From CAVPLM01 sp963713545 (GTDB taxonomy: Bacteria; Actinomycetota; Thermoleophilia; RBG-16-64-13): DNA of 64,000 nt. The notes below the pieces were generated by a model. The model saw only the letters and a list, made by a program, of their open reading frames with translations. It had not been told where the DNA came from and ran no database searches. The stretch is taken from assembly GCA_963713545.1 (NCBI GenBank), contig CAVQME010000010.1, positions 124,001 through 188,000 of the forward strand. The letters are read 5' to 3'. Position 1 is the first letter of the stretch, and every line of letters begins with the position of its first letter. The position numbers were made by a program, and so were the translations under genes. Of this stretch, positions 1 through 11,100 are shown in pieces.

Positions 1-2407
1 TCACCTGGACAATGACGTCATAGACGTTGTTAGCGCCCACATCGGTGGGGTTCTCGTAGTCCGGAGCGGTTATGAAGTCGAGGAACCCGGTAGAGGCACC
101 GATGGTGAACTTGGCCTGATCGGCCCCGCCCACGAGGCTGTAGGTGAAGCTGGGACTATCAGCGTCCTCGGAGTTCACGTCGGTCACGGTGGTGGTGTTC
201 TCGGGCACGCTCACCGAAGCCGTGGCCCCGCCTCCGTTGCTCACGATCTGGGGGGCGACGTCGTTCACGTTGGTGACGGTGACACTGATGGCCTGGGTGT
301 CGGTGAGCGAGCCGTCGCTCACCTGCACCGTCACGTCATAGACGTTGTTGGCGCCCACATCGGTGGGAGCCTCCCGGTCCGGGGCCGTGACGAAGGTGAG
401 CACGCCGGTGCTCGAGTTGATGGAGAACTTGGCCTGATCGGCCCCGCCGCTCAGGCTGTAGGTGAGAGTGTCACCGGCATTGGCGTCGGTGGCGTTGACG
501 TCGGTGACGGCGGTCTGGTTCTCGGCGCGTTCACAGCCGCCGTGGCCCCGCCCCCGTTGCTGGTGATGACGGGAGCGACGTTCGACCCAGTGCCGGTAAC
601 GGTGAAGGTGGCGCTGTCCTCATCGAACTGCGTGTCGGGGTCGGTGGCCCGGAAGGTGATAGTCTCAGCCCCGGTCCAGCTGGTGTTGGGGGTGCTGACG
701 GTGGCCACGTGGGTGCTCGAGTTGATGCTCACGGACAGAGAGCTGTTGCCGCTGGAGGTCCAGGCAAGCTCGGCGTCGCCGTCGTCCGGATCGGTCACGT
801 AGTTATCCAGGTCGAAGGTGGCGAAGCTTTGCCCTTCCTCGATGGTCTGGTTGGGGATATCGGAGACGACCGGGGCGGTGGTGGGGGCGTTTGCCGCAAT
901 GGTGTACGTGCCGTTGCTGACGACCCCGCCGGAGGTCGTGGAAATGTATTCCACGGTCGACTGAGAGGACCCGACCGTGACTCGCAGGTGACCCGGGCTG
1001 GGCAAAGCCAGGATCGTGTAGCCGCTGCCGGTGCTATAGATGCCGAATCCGCTCCCCGAAAAACCCGCCGAGGGGAGTGCCTGGTAGACCACGCCATCGC
1101 GTTCCTCGTAGCCATACTGATGGTCATGGCCGTGGAAGAAGGCGCTCACGTTGTTGTTGACCAGGATCTGGTGGACCGGGTCGCTCCCCCATCCGGGACG
1201 TTTCGTGGCCCACTCGTAGGTCGTGCCGGCTTCGTTGTTACCCGCCCCACTCGCAGATGTGAGCCGGGTTGGCGCCCCCCCGCACATAGTCGTCGGAGCC
1301 GCCAGTCATATGGTGGGCAAATATGAACTTGTACTTGGCATCGCTACCTTCGAGCTTCGCTTTGAGCCAGTTGAACTGGGTCTGTCCGAGAGTCCAATGC
1401 CACCGGTCACCGTCCCCCGCCTCCGGTTCCCCACCTCCGGTATTCCCGGCAAACGGCTTTAGCGTCGTGTACCAGTACGGGTCGATGACAACAAAGAGCG
1501 CGTCGCCCCACGTCCACGAGTAATAATCCTCATGTAGCTGGTCCCCGGTCAGGGAGGAGTAAGTATCAGAATTGCCCGAGTAGAAGCCGTTAGGCACCGG
1601 GTTCAGGTAGTACTTCTTCTGGGCGTTCGTGCCCATGACAGGTGTGCTGGTGGCGGGATTGCCGGTGTCATCCAAGTGCCAGCCCTCTTGCTGCTCGTGA
1701 TTGCCCACAGCCAGGAATATAGAAGCGGAATGGCCTGCCAGGTCGAAGAACTGGCGCTGAAAGAGGTAGGCGCTATCTGCCCCGCCAGCGGTGGTGACAT
1801 TATCCATGGCGAAGGTGTCGCCCAGGTCGATAAGGAAGTCGGGGTGGTCGCTGTTGACGTTGGTCATCGTCTGGGTCCAGGTGGTGGAGTTTCCCAACTG
1901 GATGTTGACGTGAGAGTCAGAGGTGATGTCGAACATGAACCCTTCGCCCTCCGCTCTCTGCGTCCAGAAAGAATGCTCGGATCGAGCCGTCCAACTGCCC
2001 CCGGACTGCTGATACTGCATCCGATAGTAGTACTTCGTGTCCGACTGAAGCCCGTTTATGACCGTCGTATGCGGGTCACCGGCCGTCGCCGACTCGGTAC
2101 CCGTCTGCGCCGTGTATACGCCGGGACTGGTTCCGTACTCGTAGTAGAGTTGGATGGCGGCGCTGGGAACAATCTTGATGCTGACCGAACTACCCGTCGC
2201 CCTGCCCAGCAGTTCGCTCCCGGAGAATATGCCGTCCACCGCGTAGGCGCCAGCTCCAGGGCTCAGCACTCCGGATAGAAGCACAAGGCCTGCCAGGAGG
2301 AGGACGAACACCAGGACTGCCCAGATCGTATTTTTCTCACGTGGCCTCACGGGCCCTATCCGCAGGTCGGCCCTGCTGGTGCTCGTGGTTGTTCGCACTC
2401 TGCTCAT
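1..2407 (-). CDS. Secreted metallophosphoesterase with cadherin-like repeats (3' end outside window, two frame breaks)
   Basis: An exported calcineurin-like phosphoesterase fused to surface repeats. From the ATG at 2407 (AGGAG 8 nt upstream) there is a hydrophobic leader at about residues 26-47, an FnIII-like segment typical of purple acid phosphatases, then the metal-binding motifs SDSH, DLGDTF, GNHE, FAHHM and FHGHDHQ. An Ig/cadherin-like domain and cadherin-like repeats (NVAPVITSNGGG type) follow and run off the left edge. The frame breaks near 1247, where two bases appear lost after CEWGG (the paralogue at 8149 has EWGGYN), and near 525, where one C is missing from GGCCGCG compared with sibling repeats. 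Both look like sequence errors. An in-frame ATG at 2533 exists, but it sits at the predicted transcription start and lacks an RBS. The function as a phosphatase or nucleotidase is inferred from the family; the substrate is unknown. Confidence 0.8.
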
Positions 2408-2539
2408 GGCCTTCACTCCTGTTCTCATGGTCGTTCTCACGCCATCCCCCTCGCTCATTGGCCGCCCGCGCTGCTCGAAAAGGGAGACTTCCCGCCGGGC
2501 GTGACGCCGCATCGGTCTAGCTGTCTGGGTCATAGCAGC

Positions 2540-2608
2540 AGTCTAGGCTGGCTGGGCAGGCGCCACAATTGAGCGCAGGATAGAAGAACCTCTACCCTAG
2601 GGATAGAC
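2540..2608 (-). promoter_or_regulatory. Promoter of the metallophosphoesterase gene, with upstream inverted operator
   Basis: On the minus strand, a -35 TTGTGG (2563-2568) and a -10 TAGACT (2540-2545) are separated by exactly 17 nt. Upstream lie GGATAG (2578-2583, plus-strand sense) and an inverted repeat CTACCC-TA-GGGATAG (2592-2606). The same arrangement precedes two other surface genes, at 7968 and 13615. The predicted start is a purine 7 nt after the -10, giving a leader of about 126 nt. Class-II-type activator sites are inferred; the regulator is unknown. Confidence 0.6.
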
Positions 2609-2703
2609 GAACTCACCCCGGTGAATAGGACCCGGCGCAACTGCGCTTGCTCGACAAGCGCGCGGCCGACAATGGACAGGGTCCGTCCCCCCGGCGTATG
2701 GAA

Positions 2704-2736
2704 GGGGGGCGGCACCGGGTATCGGTGCCGCCCCCC
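2704..2736 (-). terminator. Strong hairpin, probable terminator after the cadherin-repeat gene
   Basis: A perfect 14-bp stem (GGGGGGCGGCACCG with its complement) closes a GGTAT loop, 41 nt beyond the stop codon of the upstream minus-strand gene. There is no clear U tract. An identical stem occurs at 8080-8112. Confidence 0.6.
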
Positions 2737-2777
2737 TCGGTTGTGGTGGGCTCGTAGTGTCTTCGTTACCTAGCTCG

Positions 2778-5700
2778 TCATGGGGCGGTCACCGCAAAGG
2801 TGCCGGGGCTGGTCGCCCAGCTCACGAAGGGGCCGGTGCCCAGGTTGGGCCGGTAGGCGATGACGGCCTGGTAGGTACCGACGGGTATGCCCGCCAGGCT
2901 GACCAGGGCGGAGTCGGCGGCGGCGCCGTTGGCCGCCACCAGCTGGGAGTAGTACCAGGTGACCCCATTGTAGAGCCACACCCCGTACTCCCCGTTGGCG
3001 GTGGGGTCGTTCCAGGTGACCGTCACCGAACCACTCTGCGAGTAGGAGCCGCCGACCGGAGCGGTGATGGTAAGGACAGGAGCCGTGGCGTTCACGGAGA
3101 AGTTGCCCGGGCTGGTCGCCCAGCTCATGAAGGAGCCGGTGCCGGCCACCGGACGGTAGGCCACGATGACCTCGTTCCCCAGACCGTCGGGGACGGTAGC
3201 GAGGGGCAGGCTGGTGGAGTAGGGGGTGCCGGCGGAGCCGGTGGCCGGGACGAGGGTGGTCACATACCAGCCGCCCGCGCTGGAGCGCACCCACACCCCG
3301 AACTCACCCCCGGTGAGATTCTGGTTGGTGGTCCAGCTGGCAAGGACGGACTGCGCCGAGGTGTAGCTCGCGATGCCGGAGGGTTGGGTGATGGTGACGG
3401 TAGGAGCAGTGGCGTCCACCGAGAACACCCCCGGGCTGGTCGCCCAGCTTATCCACTGGCTGGTGTTGGCGATGGGCTCGTAGGCCACGATCACCTGGTA
3501 GCCGAGACCCGGGGCCACCCCGCTTAGATTGACGGTGGTGGAGTAGCTCCCGGCCCCGGTGGCTGCTACCAGAGGGGCTCTTCCAGTACCAGGTGTTACC
3601 GGGGGAGCGGACCCACACCGCGAACTGACCGGTGGTAACAGAGGGGCTGGCCGTCCAACTCGCGGTGAAGGACTGGGCCGAGGTGTAGCTCGTCTGGCCG
3701 GTCGGTTGGGTGATGGTGACGGTAGGAGTGACGGCGGCGTCCACCGAGAAGACAAAGCCGTAGCTGGTGGCATAGCTCACGAAGGCGCCGCTACCCACCG
3801 TCGGGCGGTAGCCCACGATCACCTGGTAGTAGCCGGCCGGTACCCCGGAGAGGGACAGGCTGGCCGAGTAGGTAAGGGCATCGTCACCGGCGCCTGTGGG
3901 AGCCAACTGGCCGATGTACCAGCTGCCGGCGGCCGAACGAGCCCACACCGCGAACTGGCCGGCGTCCAGATCGATATCGGCGCTCCAGCTGGCGGTGAAG
4001 GACTGGGCGGAGGTGTAGGTGCCCAGACCAGAAGGAGAGGTGAAGGTAAGGACGGGATTAGTGGTATCGGCCACGTCGGTGACGGTGACACTGATGGCCT
4101 GGGTGTCGGTGAGCGAGCCGTCGCTCACCTGCACCGTCACCTCATAGACGTTGTTAGTGCCCACGTCGGTGGGGTTCTCGTAGTCGGGGGCGCTCAAGAA
4201 GGTGAGCACGCCGGTGCTGCTGTTGATGGCGAACTTGGCCGCGTCCGCCCCGCCGGAGATGCTGTAGGTGAGGGTGTCACCGGCATTGGCGTCGGTGGCG
4301 TCGACGTCGGTGACGGCGGTCTGGTTCTCGGCCGCGTTAACAGCCGCCGTGGCCCCGCCCCCGTTGCTGGTGATGACGGGAGCGACGTTCCCGCCCTCCG
4401 CCACATCCGTGACGGTGACGCTGATGGTCTGGGTGTCGGTGAAAAGACCGTCGCTCACCTGGACGGTGACCTCATAGACGTTGTTGGCACCCACGTCGGT
4501 GGGGTTCTCGTAGTCGGGAGCGGTGATGAAGTCCAGGAACCCCGTGGCCGCGCCGATGGTGAACTTGGCCTGATCGGCCCCGCCTACGAGGCTGTAGGTG
4601 AAGCTGGGACTATCAGGATCCTCGGAGTTCACGTCGGTCACGGTAATGGTGTTCTCGGGCACGCTCACCGAAGCCGTGGCCCCGCCGCCGTTGCTCACGA
4701 TCTGGGGGGCGACGTCGTTCACGTTGGTGACGGTGACGGCTGATGGCCTGGGTGTCGGTGAGCGCGCCGTCGCTCACCTGCACCGTCACCTCATAAATGT
4801 CGTCACCATTGGCATCGGTGGGGCTCTCGCGGTTCGGGGCCGTGACGAAGGTGAGCACGCCGGTGCTCGAGTTGATGGCGAACTTGGCCTGATCGGCCCC
4901 GCCGGAGATGCTGTAGGTGAGAGTGTCACCGGCATTGGCGTCGGTGGCGTTCACGTCGGTGACGGCGGTCTGGTTCTCGGCCGCGTTCACGGCCGCCGTG
5001 GCCCCACCGCCGTTGCTGGTGATCTCGGGGGCGACGTTCCCGCCCTCGGCCACGTCGGTCACGGTGACACTGATGGTCTGGGTGTCGGTGAGAGCACCGT
5101 CGCTCACCTGGACCGTCACGTCATAGACGTTGTTTGCCCCCACGTCGGTGGGGGTCTCGAAGTCCGGGGCGCTTAAGAAGGTCAGCACGCCGGTGCTCGA
5201 GTTGATGGCGAACTTGGCCTGATCGGCCCCGCCGGAGAGGCTGTAGGTGAGGGTGTCACCGGCATTGCCATCGGTGGCGTTGACGTCGGTCACCGCGGTC
5301 TGGTTCTCCGCCGCGCTCAGGGAAGCTGTGGCCCCGCCCCCGTCGCTGGTGATGACCGGGGCAACGTTCTCGGCCACGTCGGTGACGGTGACAGCGATGG
5401 CCTGGGTGTCGGTGAACGAGCCGTCACTCACCTGCACTATGACGTCATAGACGTTGTTTGCGCCCACATCGGTGGGGGTCTCGAAGTCCGGAGGGCTCGG
5501 GAAGGTGAGCACGCCCGTGGTCGCGTTGATCGAGAACTTGGCCTGATCGGCGCCGCCGATGAGGCTGTAGGTGAGGGTCGCGCTATCGCCGTCGGTGGCG
5601 TTGACGTCGGTGACCGCGGTCTGGTTCTCCTGCGCGCTGACGGCCGCCGTGGGCCCGGCCCCGTTGCTGGTGATCTGCGGAGCGACGTCGTTGACGTTGG

Positions 5701-7495
5701 TGACGGTGACGCTGATGAATTGGTCGTCGGTGAGACTGCCGTCGCTCACCTGGACGGTGACGTCATAGACGTTGTTGCCGCCGGCGTCGGTGGGGCTCTC
5801 GTAGTCCGGGGCGCTTTTGAAGGTCAGCACGCCGGTGGTGGGGTTGATGTTGAAGAAAACCCCATCATCCCCTCCCATGAGGTCAATGCTGTAGGTGAGG
5901 GTGTCACCGGCATTGGCGTCAGTGGCGTCCACGTTGGTCACCGCAGTCTGGTTCTCGGCCGCGTTGACGTTCGCCAGGGACCCGCCTCCGTCGCTGGTGA
6001 TGACCGGGGCGACGTTCTCCCCGGCGTCGGTGACGGTGACGGCAATGGCCTGGGTGTCGTTGAGGCTGCCGTCGCTCACCTGGACGATGACGTCATAGAC
6101 GTTGTTTGCGCCGACGTCGGTGGGAGTCTCGAAGTCCGGAGCAGTGATGAAGGTCAGGACGCCGGTGTTCGAGACGATGTCGAACTTGGCCTGATCGGCC
6201 CCCCCGCTAATGCTGTAGGTGAGGGTGACGCTGTCGGCGTCGGTGGCGTTGACATCGGTGACCGCGGTCTGGTTCTCCGGCGCGCTGACGGCCGCTGTGG
6301 GCCCGGCCCCGTCGCTGGTGATCTGCGGGGCGACGTCGTTCACGTTGGTGACGGTGACGGCGATGTCCTGGGTGTCGGTGAGACTGCCGTCGCTCACCTG
6401 GACGGTGACGTCATAGACGTTGTTGCCGCCGGCGTCGGTAGGAGTCTCGTAGTCCGGAGCAGTTATGAAGGTCAGGACGCCGGTGGTCCCGTCGATCGCG
6501 AACAGGGCCTGATCGGCGCCTGCGCTCTTGCTGTAGGTGAGGGTGTCACCGGCGTTGGCGTCGGTGGCGTTCACGTCGGTGACCGCGGTCTGATTCTCGG
6601 CCGCGTCGACGGCGGCGGTGGACCCGCCCCCGTCACTGGTGATCTGCGGGGCGACGTTGGTGGCTGCCGGCTTGATGGGTACCGCGACGCTCACCCAAGT
6701 ACCCGTGGAATTGCCAACCCCCCAACTCATCGTCACCGATGACGTGGTCGCCTGCTCGTAGCTGGCTGCTCCGCGGGTGGGGGATGCAAGGGCGTTCCAG
6801 AGCTCGGTTTGGCCCGTGCCGGTCAAGTTCACCGTCGTGTTGCCTTTGAGGACGGTATCGAACACTAGCTCATCACCGACAAGTCCCGTCAGAAGCACAC
6901 TGGGAGAGCCGCTGGTTGCGGCGCCCTCGACATAGGTCCCGAGGGGAGTCGACTGATCAACCCCGGCGAAGAAGGCAACACCGGCAACGATGCCGCTGTC
7001 CACGCCGCCATCCCAGGCGCCGCCGCCAGCGTTTTGGAAGGTGATGTTCACCGTCCCCGCACCACTTGTTGGGTTGACCGCGTAAAGGATCGCGGCGTGG
7101 CGGTGGACGGTGATGGTGCTGCCCCCTGACGTATAATCGTAGGCATAGTCGTAGTCACGAAGCAAGGTCAACGCCGTGGCGGCGCCCCCTGTAGGGGTGT
7201 AGGTGGCGGTACCTATTCCTTCGTTCTCGGCAACGTTTCCGGAGTTCCACACCACGCCGACCACCATGAGTCTGCTGTCCCCGGTGTTGGCGGCGGTGTA
7301 GCTGACACTGACGCCGCTCGCACCTGCCGCCCCGGTAGCGCTATTGGAATAGAGACTCGTGACCGCTGCCATCGCCATCGAAGACAGCCCCAGGACCAGC
7401 AGGACCGTCAAGACTAGGAGCGCGACCGCGTAGATTGGCTTCTTGTGCTTCAGCTTCTTGGGTCCCGTTCGTTGGTCGACCGTGATCGTGCTCAT
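2778..7495 (-). CDS. Large secreted cadherin-repeat surface protein (two frame breaks)
   Basis: About 1,570 residues once two indels are repaired. The ATG at 7495 has GGGGAGG about 8 nt upstream. The order is: basic N-terminus and signal or anchor helix (about residues 21-43); a unique ~230-aa beta-rich domain; eight cadherin-like repeats of about 105 aa, each with NVAPxITSxGGG and GVLTFxxAPDxExPTD motifs; then four ~100-aa modules carrying FAVWVRS, WYxxQL and YQVIVxYRP. The frame breaks near 4738 (GTGACGGCTGATG where sibling repeats read GTGACACTGATG, +1) and near 3590 (GGGG versus GGG in the 8.6-kb paralogous block, +1). There is no LPXTG or SLH signal, so the C-terminal modules may attach it to the wall. 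It is probably an adhesin or S-layer-associated protein; the ligand is unknown. Confidence 0.8.
3160..4055 (-). repeat. Near-identical block shared with 8225-9115
   Basis: The DNA coding for the C-terminal modules here is almost identical to 8225-9115 in the neighbouring gene. The offset is 5,065 nt at the left and 5,063 at the right, the change of 2 being explained by one frame-breaking indel in each copy. This points to recent duplication or gene conversion. Confidence 0.75.
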
Positions 7496-7578
7496 CGCCG
7501 TCCTCCCCTGGTCGGTTGCCGCCCCTTCGGTGACTGTTGGTCCCTTGTGTCCGCGTCGTATCTCATCATACCGCTCTC

Positions 7579-7887
7579 CTATGGCTCACGGAACGCCCTT
7601 GATAGTGCACTTGTTACCTTGGCTCCTACGCGAAGATCGGGCCGGACGGTACCGGGCTCTCCTCCTCGTTCGTAACGCCCGGAAGGGCCCCCGAGGGTCT
7701 CCTCGGTGCGTACCACGTTGTCCCGCTGAAAGAGCACCAGGCAGACGAAGCTCCCGGTGTCGTCGGGGGTGGTCGCCCTCAAGCTGAGCTCCGACGGCTC
7801 CCCTAACCCCATCTGCCCCTCACTAAGCGGGCACGGTCCAACTATCGAAACGTCCCAGATTCGGCCTAAACCCCACTCGCCCTTCAC
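7579..7887 (-). CDS. Possible short ORF inside the long 5' leader of the cadherin-repeat gene
   Basis: The predicted promoter at 7968 lies about 470 nt upstream of the next gene start (7495), so its transcript has an unusually long leader. A 102-codon frame from a GTG at 7887 (GGGAG 10 nt upstream) fills much of it. Its middle part has G or C at most third positions and a beta-strand-like composition (SELSLRATTPDDTGSFVCLV), as if it were a fragment of a repeat domain. I do not recognise it. It could be a remnant, a leader ORF or chance. Confidence 0.3.
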   Translation of the reverse strand: MKGEWGLGRIWDVSIVGPCPLSEGQMGLGEPSELSLRATTPDDTGSFVCLVLFQRDNVVRTEETLGGPSGRYERGGEPGTVRPDLRVGAKVTSALSRAFREP

Positions 7888-7967
7888 CGGCAGAACGCTC
7901 CCTTGCGACACGGAGCGCAACAGGAGAGTGCCCTCGAAAGAGAAACAGCATCCAGGCCCACAGAACC

Positions 7968-8037
7968 AGTCTAGGCGGGCAAGAGCCGCCTGACAATTGT
8001 GCACAAGGTAGAAAAACCTCTATCCTAACGGTATAGG
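7968..8037 (-). promoter_or_regulatory. Second copy of the shared surface-gene promoter
   Basis: Minus strand: -35 TTGTCA (7991-7996), 17-nt spacer, -10 TAGACT (7968-7973). The plus strand shows GGTAG ending at 8011, 15 nt beyond the -35, and the inverted repeat CTATCC-n4-GGTATAG at 8020-8036. Both distances match the copy at 2540. It should drive the cadherin-repeat gene starting at 7495. Confidence 0.6.
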
Positions 8038-8079
8038 AAGGCCGCGGTGAGGCGAGCCTTGGCCCAGGACGGCGCGAAC

Positions 8080-8112
8080 GGGGGGCGGCACCGGGCATCG
8101 GTGCCGCCCCCC
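8080..8112 (-). terminator. Strong hairpin, probable terminator after the repeat metallophosphoesterase gene
   Basis: The 14-bp GC stem is the same as at 2704-2736, with loop GGCAT, located 36 nt past the stop at 8149. Conservation of stem and position suggests it was duplicated together with the gene 3' end. Confidence 0.6.
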
Positions 8113-8148
8113 TTGAGGTTGACTGGTGCTGTCTTGGCTACCTGACTC

Positions 8149-11100
8149 TCATGGTGTGACCGTGAAGGACCCCGGGCTGGTGGCCCAGCTCATCCAGGCA
8201 CCGGTGCCGACGGTGGGCCGGTAGGCCACGATGACCTCGTTCCCCAGGCCGGCCGGGACGCTCGAGAGGGGCAGGCTGGTGGAGTAGGGGGTGCCGGCGG
8301 AGCCGCTCGCCGGAACCAGGGTGGTCACATACCAGCCACCCGCACCGGAGCGCACCCACACCCCGAACTCACCGCCGGTGAGATTCTGGTTGGTGGTCCA
8401 GCTGGCAAGGACGGACTGCGCCGAGGTGTAGCTCGCGATGCCGGAGGGTTGGGTGATGGTGACGGTAGGAGCAGTGGCGTCCACCGAGAACACCCCCGGG
8501 CTGGTCGCCCAGCTTATCCACTGGCTGGTGTTGGCGATGGGCTCGTAGGCCACGATCACCTGGTAGCCGAGAGCCGGGGCCACCCCGCTTAGATTGACGG
8601 TGGTGGAGTAGCTCCCGGCCCCGGTGGCTGCTATCAGAGGGCTCTTCCAGTACCAGGTGTTACCGGGGGAGCGGACCCACACCGCGAACTGACCGGTGGT
8701 AACAGAGGGGCTGGCCGTCCAACTCGCGGTGAAGGACTGGGCCGAGGTGTAGCTCCTCTGGCCGGTGGTTGGGTGATGGTGACGGTAGGAGTGACGGCGG
8801 CGTCCACCGAGAAGACAAAGCCGTAGCTGGTGGCATAGCTCACGAAGGCGCCGCTACCCACCGTCGGGCGGTAGCCCACGATCACCTGGTAGTAGCCGGC
8901 CGGTACCCCGGAGAGGGACAGGCTGGCGGAGTAGGTAAGGGCATCGTCACCGGCGCCTGTGGGAGCCAACTGGCCGATGTACCAGCTGCCGGCGGCCGAA
9001 CGAGCCCAGACCGCGAACTGGCCGGCGTCCAGATCGATATCGGCGCTCCAGCTGGCGGTGAAGGACTGGGCGGAGGTGTAGGTGCCGAGACCAGAAGGAG
9101 AGGTGAAGGTAAGGGTGGGAACGGTGACTTCGTAGGCCACCGAGTTATCGGTGCTGGTGCTGGCATAGTTGGTATTGGTGGCGGCATCCTGGGCCACGCC
9201 CGCAGCGATGCTGGCGATGACCGTGCCCGAGGCGGTCATGCCGCTCACGGCCACGTTGTAGGTGGTGTCGTCGTTGGGAGCGATCTCCGTCACCAGGGCA
9301 GTGGTGGCACCGGCGGTACCGCCCAGGGTCACGTCCCCGGTGACAAAGCCGGTGACCGCTTCCGTGAACACCACGGTGAAGTTGATGGGGGACGCGCTGG
9401 TGGGGTCGGCCTGCCCGGTGGCCTTGTTGATGGTCACCGAGGGCTTGGTGGTGTCGGCCAGAGTGTAGGCCACCGAGTTATCGGTGCTGGTGCTGGCATA
9501 GTTGGTATTGGTGGCGGCATCCTGGGCCACGCCCGCAGCGATGCTGGCGATGACCGTGCCCGAGGCGGTCATGCCGCTCACGGCCACGTTGTAGGTGGTG
9601 TCGTCGTTGGGAGCGATCTCCGTCACCAGGGCAGTGGTGGCACCGGCGGTACCGCCCAGGGTCACGTCCCCGGTGACAAAGCCGGTGACCGCTTCCGTGA
9701 ACACCACGGTGAAGTTGATGGGGGACGCGCTGGTGGGGTCGGCCTGCCCGGTGGCCTTGTTGATGGTCACCGAGGGCTTGGTGGTGTCGGCCAGAGTGTA
9801 GGCCACCGAGTTATCGGTGCTGGTGCTGGCATAGTTGGTATTGGTGGCGGCATCCTGGGCCACGCCCGCAGCGATGCTGGCGATGACCGTGCCCGAGGCG
9901 GTCATGCCGCTCACGGCCACGTTGTAGGTGGTGTCGTCGTTGGGAGCGATCTCCGTCACCAGGGCAGTGGTGGCACCGGCGGTACCGCCCAGGGTCACGT
10001 CCCCGGTGACAAAGCCGGTGACCGCTTCCGTGAACACCACGGTGAAGTTGATGGGGGACGCGCTGGTGGGGTCGGCCTGCCCGGTGGCCTTGTTGATGGT
10101 CACCGAGGGCTTGGTGGTGTCGGCCAGAGTGTAGGCCACCGAGTTATCGGTGCTGGTGCTGGCATAGTTGGTATTGGTGGCGGCATCCTGGGCCACGCCC
10201 GCAGCGATGCTGGCGATGACCGTGCCCGAGGCGGTCATGCCGCTCACGGCCACGTTGTAGGTGGTGTCGTCGTTGGGAGCGATCTCCGTCACCAGGGCAG
10301 TGGTGGCACCGGCGGTACCGCCCAGGGTCACGTCCCCGGTGACAAAGCCGGTGACCGCTTCCGTGAACACCACGGTGAAGTTGATGGGGGACGCGCTGGT
10401 GGGGTCGGCCTGCCCGGTGGCCTTGTTGATGGTCACCGAGGGCTTGGTGGTGTCGGCCAGAGTGTAGGCCACCGAGTTATCGGTGCTGGTGCTGGCATAG
10501 TTGGTATTGGTGGCGGCATCCTGGGCCACGCCCGCAGCGATGCTGGCGATGACCGTGCCCGAGGCGGTCATGCCGCTCACGGCCACGTTGTAGGTGGTGT
10601 CGTCGTTGGGAGCGATCTCCGTCACCAGGGCAGTGGTGGCACCGGCGGTACCGCCCAGGGTCACGTCCCCGGTGACAAAGCCGGTGACCGCTTCCGTGAA
10701 CACCACGGTGAAGTTGATGGGGGACGCGCTGGTGGGGTCGGCCTGCCCGGTGGCCTTGTTGATGGTCACCGAGGGCTTGGTGGTGTCGGCCAGAGTGTAG
10801 GCCACCGAGTTATCGGTGCTGGTGCTGGCATAGTTGGTATTGGTGGCGGCATCCTGGGCCACGCCCGCAGCGATGCTGGCGATGACCGTGCCCGAGGCGG
10901 TCATGCCGCTCACGGCCACGTTGTAGGTGGTGTCGTCGTTGGGAGCGATCTCCGTCACCAGGGCAGTGGTGGCACCGGCGGTACCGCCCAGGGTCACGTC
11001 CCCGGTGACAAAGCCGGTGACCGCTTCCGTGAACACCACGGTGAAGTTGATGGGGGACGCGCTGGTGGGGTCGGCCTGCCCGGTGGCCTTGTTGATGGTC

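Noticed and set aside
4613..4760. Programmed ribosomal frameshifting in the cadherin-repeat gene
   Set aside because: No slippery sequence with a downstream structure is evident. The change is a simple +1 within a repeat, and similar breaks occur in housekeeping genes.
3559..6742. Several long plus-strand frames opposite the cadherin-repeat gene
   Set aside because: Low-complexity Gly/Val/Asp antisense shadows of GC-rich repeats; no start-site signals or recognisable fold.
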